The notes below the pieces were generated by a model, which ran no database searches, was not told where the DNA came from, and worked only from the letters and a program-made list of their open reading frames with translations. This document shows, one piece after another, positions 55,563 to 63,479 of a stretch of DNA of 64,000 nt. This DNA is from Xanthobacter autotrophicus Py2 (GTDB taxonomy: Bacteria > Pseudomonadota > Alphaproteobacteria > Rhizobiales > Xanthobacteraceae), in contig CP000781.1 in NCBI GenBank assembly GCA_000017645.1, positions 1,950,001-2,014,000 of the forward strand, written 5' to 3'. Position numbers and translations under genes: made by a program. The first letter of the stretch is position 1. Each line of letters starts with the position of its first letter.

Positions 55563-56482
55563 TGGCCGATCCTCGTGTCCCCGGCCGGCGCTGCGGCGGT
55601 GATGAGCGCGCCGTCGTCATCGACGAGGGGCACATGGGCGGCGAGCAGCACCTTCTCGATGTCCGCGGCGCGCTTGCGCAGCACGGTGTTGAGGGTCTGC
55701 TTCCAGGCATGATCGGTGGGCCGCACGCCCATGGTGATGCGATAGGTCATGGCCGGCCGCTCAGCTTCCTTCAGCAGCGGCACCACCTTGAGCGGCGTCG
55801 GCGACTGCGCGGCGAAGGCGCCGGCGGTGGGGCCCCACAGCAGCGCGCCGTCGATCTCGCCTTTGGCGAGGTCGTCCAGCATGTCCTGCGCGGGCGAGGC
55901 GAAGCGGCGGTCCACCAGAAGCGAATAGGTCCGCGCCTTGGGCAGCAAGCCATATTCGAGCATGTGGTCCGCCGGTGGGGTCGCCGCCATGACGCCGAGC
56001 CGGGCCTCCTTGAGGCGCGGATCGGACAATTGCTCGACACCGTCGAAGCGGCCCCCGGCCTTCACCACCAGCACATAGACCGACTGGTAATAGGGATTGG
56101 TATGCAGCACCGGGTCGGCCCCAGCGGCATAGCCGATGACCACGTCGCACAGCCGCCGGCCGAGGGTGTTGCGCACGAAGCCGGGACCCTGCGGCATGAA
56201 ATAGGTGCGCACCGGGACCTTCAGCTCGTCCGCCACGATGGCGGCGATCTTATTCTCGAACCCCTCTCCCGCCATGTTGGAATAAGGCATGTTCGCCGGG
56301 TCGGCGCAGACCCTGAGCGCGTCCGCCGACACCTGGTCGGGGATCTGCTGGCCGCGCGCCCCCGAGGCGCTCAGCAGCAGGATCGCGGCCAGCGCACCGG
56401 TGGCGAAGGAGGCGAGGAGCGCGGCGAAACGCTCCTTGGTCGCCGGGGCCCGGCTACTCGCCGAGGCAGGCTTTTTCCGCAT
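55559..56482 (-). CDS. xoxJ: XoxJ-like periplasmic binding protein
   Basis: This 307-residue SBP-fold protein has a signal peptide (LLASFATGALAAILLLSASG) and the MxaJ/XoxJ start ALRVCADPANMPYSNMAGEG. ATPPADHMLEYGLLP and IDGALLWGPTAGAFA follow. XoxJ is encoded with xoxF and xoxG and is thought to assist XoxF activation or cofactor loading rather than import. The start lies 29 nt inside the xoxG coding end, so the two overlap. Confidence 0.9.
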   Translation of the reverse strand: MRKKPASASSRAPATKERFAALLASFATGALAAILLLSASGARGQQIPDQVSADALRVCADPANMPYSNMAGEGFENKIAAIVADELKVPVRTYFMPQGPGFVRNTLGRRLCDVVIGYAAGADPVLHTNPYYQSVYVLVVKAGGRFDGVEQLSDPRLKEARLGVMAATPPADHMLEYGLLPKARTYSLLVDRRFASPAQDMLDDLAKGEIDGALLWGPTAGAFAAQSPTPLKVVPLLKEAERPAMTYRITMGVRPTDHAWKQTLNTVLRKRAADIEKVLLAAHVPLVDDDGALITAAAPAGDTRIGQ

Positions 56483-57002
56483 CGGTGGTTCCCTGCGTCT
56501 TGTCATCCCGCTTCGCGGGACGCACGCGGCCCAGTGCATCGTTCGAACGGGCGCGCAAGTAGACGTAGATGTCGTCCAGGTAGCACATCACATTCTTGTT
56601 CAGGCCGAAGGACGGCATGACCTTGTCGTTGCCGCTGCTGATGTTCTGCCGGCCGCCCACCACCACTTCGCTGAACTGGTCGAAGTTCATGGCCTTGACC
56701 GAATCGATAAGGGCCGGCGCATAGGTGGAGCCCATGCCGTCGGGGCCATGGCAGACATGGCATTCGGCGTGATAGCGCCGGTAGCCGGAATAGGTGAACC
56801 AATCCACCGTGCCGTCAGGCTTGACGTTGTAGGTGGGAGCGCCGGAGGCATCGAAATATTTGCCGTCCTCTTCCTTCACCGGCTTCGGGTCACCCGGAGG
56901 GGTGAATTCCGCGAACGCGGGCAGGCTGGCGCCGACCACTTGAAAGCTGAACGCGGCGAAGAAGAAAACGCCGGCGCGCTTCAGATTGACTGTTGAAACC
57001 AC
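56454..57002 (-). CDS. xoxG: XoxG-type cytochrome c, electron acceptor of XoxF
   Basis: This 182-residue protein has a signal peptide (FFFAAFSFQVVGASLPAFA) and one haem motif in YHAECHVCHGPDGMGSTYAP. The axial Met is probably in KVMPSFGLN. XoxG takes electrons from lanthanide methanol dehydrogenase. The GTG at 57002 has a GGAGAGA Shine-Dalgarno 5-6 nt upstream, so I prefer it to the longer frame to 57197. It lies 381 nt after xoxF on the same strand. Confidence 0.9.
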   Translation of the reverse strand: MVSTVNLKRAGVFFFAAFSFQVVGASLPAFAEFTPPGDPKPVKEEDGKYFDASGAPTYNVKPDGTVDWFTYSGYRRYHAECHVCHGPDGMGSTYAPALIDSVKAMNFDQFSEVVVGGRQNISSGNDKVMPSFGLNKNVMCYLDDIYVYLRARSNDALGRVRPAKRDDKTQGTTDAEKACLGE

Positions 57003-57383
57003 ACGATCTCTCCAAAAGGGCAGACGAAGGGCTAGAGCCGGCGCCGCAGCGGCGTTCCGTCCCTCGCTCTCCAATGCAAAGGCGCCAAAGCACGCGCGAG
57101 GAGGTGCATCGGCGCGCCCGAGCACGCGCCGATCCGCCTGCACCGCAAGCCGATCGGAAAACGCGTTCTCGTTTCTCAGAGTTAGAGGGCGATTCACTGA
57201 TCAGATTGTTTCATCTGATCAGATCACGCTCTAACGCGTCCGACTGGGTTCCAACCTTGAATGCGGTGCCGATTTCGGGACCGGCACGCCGCCTGTATCT
57301 AGGGGCGTGCCGGTCCTTCTGGGGACGCGCCGGAGATCCTGTCATCCGGAACGCGTCAGTCGCGCTTCAGGCCGTCCGTCCCG
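57003..57383. other. xoxF-xoxG intergenic region
   Basis: These 381 bases hold no credible gene. The main feature is the large dyad at 57182-57234. The xoxG ribosome-binding site is at the left end. A separate xoxG promoter may be present but I could not place it. Confidence 0.5.
57182..57234. repeat. Nested inverted repeat between xoxF and xoxG
   Basis: The inner arms CTGATCAGAT (57197-57206) and ATCTGATCAG (57213-57222) are perfect around a 6-nt loop. The outer arms TTAGAG (57182-57187) and CTCTAA (57229-57234) extend the symmetry. The transcript from xoxF would form a long hairpin about 150 nt after its stop, which could attenuate or stabilise the message. The sequence style suggests a dispersed palindromic element. 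Confidence 0.75.
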
Positions 57384-59189
57384 TCAGGGGACGGCGAACA
57401 CCGTGAGCTGGCCGCCGAGAGCAGTGTAGTTGCTCAGGGCCGCATAGCCACCCACAGCGCCGAGGCCGGCGTTGGGGTCGTTGAGGCCGGCCGCGAGGCC
57501 GATGCCGGCCCAGCCGCCGACGCCCGAGAGCACGGCCACATACTGCTTGCCCTGGTGGGTGTAGGTCATCACGTTGCCGATGATGCCGGACGGGGTCTTG
57601 AACTTGTAGAGTTCCTTGCCCGTCTTGGCGTCAACCGCCTTCAGGTAGCCTTCGAGGGTGCCGTAGAAGACCACGCCGCCAGCGGTGGCGAGCGCGCCGG
57701 ACCACACGGAGAACTGCTCCTTGTTGGACCACACGATCTTGCCCTGGCGGGCATCCCACGCGATGAAGTTGCCCATGCCACCGTGGCTGTTCGGCGCCGG
57801 GAACATGGAGAGCGTGGCGCCCACGAAGGGCTGGCCCGGGGTGTAGCTCACGCGGAACGGCTCGTAGTCCATGCACACGTGGTTGGTGGGCACGTAGAAC
57901 AGGCCGGTGTCAGGCGAGAAGGCCGCGGGCTGCTGGTCCTTGGTGCCAAGCGCCGCCGGGCAGATGCCGGTGGTGTTGGTGTCCTCGCCGCCCTTCTCGG
58001 TGGAGTAGCGGCCCACAACCAGCGGACGACCGTAGGTCGGGCTGTTGCGGTCCATGTCCACCTTGGTGGCCCAGTTCACGGCGGGGTCGTACTTTTCGGC
58101 CACCAGCAGTTCGCCGGTCTTGCGGTCCAGCGTGTAGCCGAAGCCGTTGCGGTCGAAATGGACGAGGAGCGAGCGATCCTTGTTGTCGATCTTCTGATCG
58201 ACCAGGATCATCTCGTTGACGCCGTCATAGTCCCACTCGTCGTGGGGGGTCATCTGGTACACCCACTTGGCGACGCCCGTGTCGGCATCGCGGGCGAACA
58301 CGGTCATGGACCACTTGTTGTCGCCGGGACGCTGCTTGGGGTTCCAGGTGGAGGGGTTGCCGGAGCCGTAATAGACGAGGTTGGTCTGGGGATCGTAGGA
58401 ATACCAGCCCCAGGTGCAGCCGCCACCGGTCTTCCACTGGTCGCCCTGCCAGGTCTTCAGCGAAGAATCCTTGCCGACCGGCTTGCCCAGTTCCGTGGTC
58501 TTCTCGGGATCGACGAGGATGTCGCTGTCCGGACCGATGGAATAGGCGCGCCAGATCTGCTTGCCGCTGTTCAGGTCATACGCCGTCATGTGGCAGCGCA
58601 CGCCGAACTCGCCGCCGGAGATGCCGACGAGGAGCTTGTCCTTCACCGGGATCACGGTCGCGGTATTGGTCTCACCCTTCTTGGGATCGCCGTTCACCGC
58701 CGACCACAGCACCTTGCCGTTCTGGGCGTCGAGGGCCACCACCTTGGTGTCGGCCTGATGCAGGAACACCTTGCCGTCAGCATAGGCGAGACCGCGATTG
58801 ACCGTATCGCAGCACATCACCGGGATCACGTTCGGATCCTGCTTGGGCTCGTACTTCCAGATGATCTTGCCCTCGTTCTTCAGATCGAGCGCATAGACGA
58901 TGTTCGGGAAGGGCGTGTGCACGTACATCACGTCGCCCACCACGAGCGGCGAGCCTTCATGGCCGCGCAGCACGCCGGTGGAGAAGGACCAGGCAACCTG
59001 GAGCTTGCCAACGTTGTCCGCAGTGATCTGCTTCAGCTTGGAAAAACGCGTGTTGGCGTAATCCCCGGTCTGGAGCGCCCACTGGTTGGGATCTTGAGTG
59101 AGTTTCAGAACACTATCATTGGCGCGTGCTGGCGCGCCGGCAAATGCCGTGACCACCGCCGCGGCGGTCAGAACCAAAAGACGTCTCAT
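57384..59189 (-). CDS. xoxF: Lanthanide-dependent PQQ methanol dehydrogenase XoxF
   Basis: This 601-residue periplasmic quinoprotein has a signal peptide ([20 protein letters not shown]) and eight-bladed propeller repeats. The adjacent Cys pair is in [14 protein letters not shown] (Cys126-Cys127) and the active-site block is [14 protein letters not shown]. The second Asp of DYD (Asp322) is the lanthanide ligand that calcium-type MxaF replaces with Ala, so a lanthanide enzyme is expected. It oxidises methanol, and often other alcohols or formaldehyde, passing electrons to XoxG. ATG 59189 follows GGAGGAAG. Several hundred upstream bases are open in frame but not part of the gene. Confidence 0.97.
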   Translation of the reverse strand: MRRLLVLTAAAVVTAFAGAPARANDSVLKLTQDPNQWALQTGDYANTRFSKLKQITADNVGKLQVAWSFSTGVLRGHEGSPLVVGDVMYVHTPFPNIVYALDLKNEGKIIWKYEPKQDPNVIPVMCCDTVNRGLAYADGKVFLHQADTKVVALDAQNGKVLWSAVNGDPKKGETNTATVIPVKDKLLVGISGGEFGVRCHMTAYDLNSGKQIWRAYSIGPDSDILVDPEKTTELGKPVGKDSSLKTWQGDQWKTGGGCTWGWYSYDPQTNLVYYGSGNPSTWNPKQRPGDNKWSMTVFARDADTGVAKWVYQMTPHDEWDYDGVNEMILVDQKIDNKDRSLLVHFDRNGFGYTLDRKTGELLVAEKYDPAVNWATKVDMDRNSPTYGRPLVVGRYSTEKGGEDTNTTGICPAALGTKDQQPAAFSPDTGLFYVPTNHVCMDYEPFRVSYTPGQPFVGATLSMFPAPNSHGGMGNFIAWDARQGKIVWSNKEQFSVWSGALATAGGVVFYGTLEGYLKAVDAKTGKELYKFKTPSGIIGNVMTYTHQGKQYVAVLSGVGGWAGIGLAAGLNDPNAGLGAVGGYAALSNYTALGGQLTVFAVP

Positions 59190-59534
59190 CCGGGCTTCCT
59201 CCGATGGATGCGCGCCCGCCTCCACCCACGTGGATCGGGTAACGCACTGAGCGCGTTGTTTTCGCCTTGGGGGACTCCATCTACTTCGGCAGCGTGTCAC
59301 GACCGGCGTGATGCCATGAAGCCATGCGGTGACTGGCGTCCCGCAGGCCTGCGAACCAACCCCGCGTTCCCCGCACGGAGTTGTTGAAGCCGAAGCTGAG
59401 AGGAACGTAAGCAATGTTCTCTCCGGACGCAATACGCCAAATGTCTGCCGCACCCGGAGTTTTGTTCTGCACCTGCGAAGTAACCATACGTAGATTTTGC
59501 ACTGCAAAAATGGCTGCGCTGCCACAGGAAAAAT
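59190..59534. promoter_or_regulatory. xoxF upstream region with palindrome and possible small ORF
   Basis: This 345-bp region should hold the xoxF promoter. It contains a perfect 15-bp palindrome TTTTGCACTGCAAAA (59495-59509). Eight nt beyond it on the minus strand, an ATG opens a 68-codon frame (59487-59281) whose composition is less GC-rich than the neighbours. I see no Shine-Dalgarno for that frame. The palindrome is a good operator candidate. Confidence 0.5.
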
Positions 59535-60482
59535 TTATTCCCACTCCATCTCGTGGAACGCGGTGGTGGCATTGCGGGCGTTGAAATCGTCGAACAGCTG
59601 CCAGTTTCCAGCCTCGCTTTGCCCCGCCTCCCGCGCCGCCTGCGAGAGGGTGCGCCCCTCCTGCACCATGACGCGCACATCGGCCACCAGCCGCTTGAGA
59701 TAGCGCTCCGTGGGCTCGGCCGCCTGCGGCCACGCCACCGAGGCCGGGCCGTGTCCGGGCACCGCGCGCGCGGCGGGACGGCGCTTAAGCTCTTCGATCA
59801 GCGCGATCCATCCCGCCGCCTTGCCGTCCAGCGCCGGCACATGACCGAGGAACAGGAGATCGCCGAGGAACCAGGTTCCGGTGGTCATATCGAGCACGGT
59901 GAGGTCGGTGGCGGTGTGGGCGGTGGGCCAGGCTTCCAGACACAGCACCCGGTCGCCGAGATCGATGTCACGCACGTCGGCGACGGTCTCGTCGGGCAGC
60001 ACCACGCGGGTGCCGGCCGCTGCCGGCCCCACCAGCCGCTCGGTGGCGGACACATAGGCTTCGGCGCGGGCGGCGAGCGCCTCCGGCAGGTTCCTGTGGC
60101 CGATGAAAGTCACGCCGGGGCCGACAAACGCGGCATTGCCGAGCACGTGGTCGGGATGCATGTGGGTGTTGATGACATAGCGCACCGGCAGCGCCGTTTT
60201 CTGCCGGATCGCGGCCTTCAATTGCTCCCCCGCCTCAAGGCTGCCGCCGGTGTCGATCACCGCCACGCCGTCGCGCCCGATGATGAAGCCGGCATTGCCG
60301 ACGAAGCCGAGATTGCGCGGCAGAGCCAGCGCATAGGGCGCCTGATGCACGAACACGCCGGGCGCCACCTCGCTCACCGTGAACGGCTCCGTCTCCGGTT
60401 GCGCCGCAGCATGAACAGGCACGGCGAAGAGCAGGAGTGCGGCGAGCCGCCGCAAGGGGCGAAAGGTCAACCGCAGGGCCAT
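59535..60482 (-). CDS. Quinoprotein relay system zinc metallohydrolase
   Basis: This 315-residue secreted metallo-beta-lactamase-fold protein has a signal peptide (LAALLLFAVPVHAAAQ) and zinc ligands in YVINTHMHPDHVLGN, WPTAHTATDLTVL, WFLGDLLFLGHVPAL and AVPGHGPASVAWPQ. It resembles SoxH-like hydrolases found with PQQ dehydrogenases and SoxYZ-like carriers. It lies upstream of xoxF on the same strand. It may process the species carried on the SoxYZ-like Cys arm; this is inference. Confidence 0.87.
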   Translation of the reverse strand: MALRLTFRPLRRLAALLLFAVPVHAAAQPETEPFTVSEVAPGVFVHQAPYALALPRNLGFVGNAGFIIGRDGVAVIDTGGSLEAGEQLKAAIRQKTALPVRYVINTHMHPDHVLGNAAFVGPGVTFIGHRNLPEALAARAEAYVSATERLVGPAAAGTRVVLPDETVADVRDIDLGDRVLCLEAWPTAHTATDLTVLDMTTGTWFLGDLLFLGHVPALDGKAAGWIALIEELKRRPAARAVPGHGPASVAWPQAAEPTERYLKRLVADVRVMVQEGRTLSQAAREAGQSEAGNWQLFDDFNARNATTAFHEMEWE

Positions 60483-60538
60483 GAGCCGTCTCCCGGAGCG
60501 CGTGCGTTGTTTCTCAATCTGCGTGGGATGTGTTGGAC

Positions 60539-61303
60539 TTAAACCTCGCTCAGGACCGGAAAGCGGGCGGCGAGGGCGGCACGCTCCGCCTCGATCCAGT
60601 CCGGCGAACGGGCCGCGCGCGGCACGCCAAGGCGCACCTCCTCGAGGATATAGGTGGGGCGCGGCGCGAGCAGCACCAGACGGTCGGCGAGCTGCAGCGC
60701 CTCGCGCACATTGTGCGTCACCATCAATACGCCCATTCGGCCAGCCGCGCCCGTGTGTTCGCGCTCTGCGGCCAGCATCACGCAGCGCCGCAGCTCCACC
60801 GCCGCCTGGGCATCAAGGGAGACGAAGGGCTCGTCCAGCACCAGGAGATCGGGCTCCACCGCCAGTGCCCGGGCCAGCGACACCCGCCGCGCCAGCCCCA
60901 GCGACAGCTCGCCGGGATAGCGGGCGCGATGCACCGCCAGACCGAAGCTCTCCAAAAGCACGCTGAGATCCATCCCACGCCGCGCCGGCGGCAGGACGAT
61001 GCGGATATTCTCCTCCACCGTCCGCCACAGCAGGAGCCGGGGCTCCTGAAAGGCGATGCCGATGGCAAGCTGCGCCGGATCGGGCGCCAGCGTGCCTTCA
61101 AAATCCCGGTCGAGGCCGGTGAGGATGCGCAGCGTGGTGGTCTTGCCGCACCCGGAGGGGCCGATGAGGCACACGAATTCCCCGCGCGCGAGGGTGAGGG
61201 AGAGGTCACGCACCGCTTCCATGGCAACGCCATCGGGCCGCCGGTAGGTCTTCCCCGTGATGCGGGCCTCAAGGAGGCTTTCGGCGGCGCTCACCTGTGG
61301 CAC
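60539..61303 (-). CDS. ABC transporter ATPase, NitT/TauT type
   Basis: This 254-residue ATPase has Walker A LIGPSGCGKTTTLRIL, Walker B PDLLVLDEPFVSLD and the His loop LMVTHN. The signature reads ELSLGLARRVSLARAL, so LSLG replaces the usual LSGG. It pairs with the permease gene 6 nt upstream and the binding-protein gene before it. The transporter sits between the xox genes and a TonB receptor gene, so it may import a metal chelate or cofactor for XoxF, but NitT/TauT importers usually carry small anions. Confidence 0.9.
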   Translation of the reverse strand: MPQVSAAESLLEARITGKTYRRPDGVAMEAVRDLSLTLARGEFVCLIGPSGCGKTTTLRILTGLDRDFEGTLAPDPAQLAIGIAFQEPRLLLWRTVEENIRIVLPPARRGMDLSVLLESFGLAVHRARYPGELSLGLARRVSLARALAVEPDLLVLDEPFVSLDAQAAVELRRCVMLAAEREHTGAAGRMGVLMVTHNVREALQLADRLVLLAPRPTYILEEVRLGVPRAARSPDWIEAERAALAARFPVLSEV

Positions 61304-61309
61304 CTCATG

Positions 61310-62092
61310 TCAGCGGGCCTCAAGGCGCCAGCGCCGGGCGTGGGCTTCGAAGGGTTGCAGCACGCCATATTCGATGGCCAGCATGACGGCCATGAAGGCC
61401 AGCGAATAGCCCAGCACGGCGGCCACATCGAACAGCTGGAAATAGACGGAGATGGCATAGCCCACCCCGTTGGGCCGCCCCAGCAATTCCACCACCAGCA
61501 CGATCTTCCACACCAGGGCGAGCCCGGAGCGCGCCGCCCCTGCAAGGTGCGGCTCAAGCTGCGGCAGCACCACATGGCGCATGCGGTCGAGGAAGGACAG
61601 GCGGAAGGCCCCGGCCATCTCGTCCAGCTCCGGCGACAGGGCCCGCGCGCCCTCCCGCAGCAGCACGGCGACGGTGGGGATCTTGTTGAGCGCCACCGCC
61701 AGCACTGCCGCCGTCTCGGTGAGGCCGAGCCAGATGTAGCAGAGCACGGTGATGACCAGGGCCGGCGTGTTCAGCAGCACCACCAGCCAGGTGTCGAACA
61801 CCCGGTCGAGCCGCCGCATGCGGCCGAAGGCAACGCCGATCACCGTTCCGATCGCCATGGCCACCACGAAGGACACCGCCACCCGCGCCAGCGTCACCGC
61901 AAGGTTGGAAAACAGGTCTCCCGACGCCGCCTCCTTCGACAGGAAGGCGAGCACCGCCTCGGGGGTGGGCAGGGCACGGCTGTGGGCCAGGCTCGCCGCC
62001 GCCTGCCACAGCGCCAGCAGAGCCGTGAGCGAGCCGACACGCACCAGGGCACCGGACCAGGGGAACCTCATGAACCGCGTCTCATCAAGCAC
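61310..62092 (-). CDS. ABC transporter permease, NitT/TauT type
   Basis: This 260-residue inner-membrane protein has about six helices and the importer EAA-type loop ALSPELDEMAGAFRLSFLDR followed by RHVVLPQLEPHLAGAARSGL. A GTG at 62092 and an ATG at 62071 are both possible starts. Three imperfect copies of CATCTCAT lie in the short gap to the binding-protein gene. It forms the channel with the ATPase encoded next. Confidence 0.9.
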   Translation of the reverse strand: MLDETRFMRFPWSGALVRVGSLTALLALWQAAASLAHSRALPTPEAVLAFLSKEAASGDLFSNLAVTLARVAVSFVVAMAIGTVIGVAFGRMRRLDRVFDTWLVVLLNTPALVITVLCYIWLGLTETAAVLAVALNKIPTVAVLLREGARALSPELDEMAGAFRLSFLDRMRHVVLPQLEPHLAGAARSGLALVWKIVLVVELLGRPNGVGYAISVYFQLFDVAAVLGYSLAFMAVMLAIEYGVLQPFEAHARRWRLEAR

Positions 62093-62109
62093 ATCTCATC
62101 GAACGCATC

Positions 62110-63135
62110 TCATGGCGCCACCCGCTCCGCCGCGAAGAAGAGGCCGGGCGGCAAGGCGGCCGCCGGCCCCACCAGGCGCTCGCCGCCCAGCTTTGCCAGC
62201 ACCGCATAAAGCTGCGCCGCCGCCGCTTCGTCCTCTGCCGGCGACAGGCGCGGCACGCCGGCGATGAAGCCGGCCTTGAGGGCAGCGAAGGTAGCTTCGT
62301 CCGGCGCCTGCATCTCCCGTCGCGCGGCGGCCCAGGCGGTCTCCGTCCGAGCCGGATCGGCGCCGGCGAGCGCCGCCTTGGTGGCGCGGGAGGCGCGGGC
62401 AAAGGCGGCCACGGTCTGGGGGTTGGCGCGGGCGAAGGCGCCGTCGAACACATAGCCCACCAGGGTCGGCTCATGCGGCACGCCGAAGCCGCGCACCAGT
62501 TCCTCCACGCTGATGAGCGGGCGGAAGCCCTTGGGCGCGAGCCGTGCGCAGAAGGTCCAGTAGAGTAGCGCGGCGTCGAGATTGCCCTGCTCCAGTTCCG
62601 CCGCCAGCAAGGGCGGGGCGGCGAACACCGGCTGCGCGGCGGTCTGGAGATCGAGGCCGGCCTGCGCCTGCGCATGGGCCTTCAGCATCAGCCAGCTCTT
62701 GTCGAGAGCGCCACCCGACACCCCCAGCCGCTTGCCGGCGAGATCCGCCACGGTCCTGAGGGGCGAATCAGAGCGCACCATCACCGCGCCCTCGGCGGAG
62801 GAGAAGGGCAGGTAGACGAGGTCACGCCCCCCCGCCTTCACCCGGGCGGCCCACAGAAGGTCGGAGAGGAAGGCATCCACCGCGCCGGCCTGGAAGGCAA
62901 TGCGGCCGGCATCATTGGAGGCGAAGCGCTGCGGGGCGAGGGCGACGCCGTAGGCCGCATCGAGCCCCAGCGCCGTCATGGCGGCGATCTCCCACGCCCC
63001 GGTGCCGAATTGCAGCAGGCCGAGGCGCAGCACGGGAGCCGCGCCGGTGGCTGCCCGCACGGGCAGCATCGGGAGCACGGCGGCACCCGACAGCACGCCC
63101 GCGGTGAGCGCGAGCATGCGGCGGCGGGTCAGCAT
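62110..63135 (-). CDS. ABC transporter substrate-binding protein, NitT/TauT type
   Basis: This 341-residue protein starts with a twin-arginine signal (LTRRRMLALTAGVLSGAAVL), consistent with export after folding, perhaps with a bound cofactor. It has the SsuA/TauA fold pattern: LRLGLLQFGTGAWEIAAM, RIAFQAGAVDAFLSDLLWAA and VADLAGKRLGVSGGALDKSW. It is the first gene of the SBP-permease-ATPase series and is divergent from the TonB receptor. The substrate cannot be read from the sequence. Confidence 0.88.
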   Translation of the reverse strand: MLTRRRMLALTAGVLSGAAVLPMLPVRAATGAAPVLRLGLLQFGTGAWEIAAMTALGLDAAYGVALAPQRFASNDAGRIAFQAGAVDAFLSDLLWAARVKAGGRDLVYLPFSSAEGAVMVRSDSPLRTVADLAGKRLGVSGGALDKSWLMLKAHAQAQAGLDLQTAAQPVFAAPPLLAAELEQGNLDAALLYWTFCARLAPKGFRPLISVEELVRGFGVPHEPTLVGYVFDGAFARANPQTVAAFARASRATKAALAGADPARTETAWAAARREMQAPDEATFAALKAGFIAGVPRLSPAEDEAAAAQLYAVLAKLGGERLVGPAAALPPGLFFAAERVAP

Positions 63136-63479
63136 CCCCTATCCTCCCTTGTCTCCTGCGGGGTGGTCGAAACCGCAGGCTTGATTGGGACGCAGTCTGG
63201 AGAAGTTCCAGTTTGCTGTCCACGACAACCCGATGCGCCGCCAATTCTGAGAGAAAAATGAGAGATCAGCTGCCGTCTTCGCACCTGCACTTGGCCCATG
63301 ACAGCGCATGTTGCCCAGAATTGCACGTCGATCGTTCTCAAATATCTCTAAAGATTTGAGGAGATTGACGGAACATCTGAAATCATTATCCTGCCACAAT
63401 CAAGAGACGGCGGTGATACTGCTGCACACTCACCGGAGCGCAGGTTCTGCGTCTGGATAGAAAAGCAGGGGACGGGGCG
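63136..63479. other. Divergent promoter region between binding-protein and TonB-receptor genes
   Basis: These 344 bases are more AT-rich than the genes and contain no credible coding frame. They hold the candidate promoter at 63365-63392 for the receptor and presumably one for the transporter operon on the other strand. Confidence 0.6.
63365..63392 (+). promoter_or_regulatory. Candidate sigma-70 promoter of the TonB receptor gene
   Basis: TTGACG (63365-63370) and TATCCT (63387-63392) are spaced by 16 nt. The leader would be about 80 nt. The -35 is close to consensus and the -10 is moderate. Confidence 0.45.

Noticed and set aside
57384..59189. Calcium-type methanol dehydrogenase MxaF
   Set aside because: The active-site block reads DEWDYDG with the extra Asp diagnostic of lanthanide XoxF, and XoxG/XoxJ-type genes follow.
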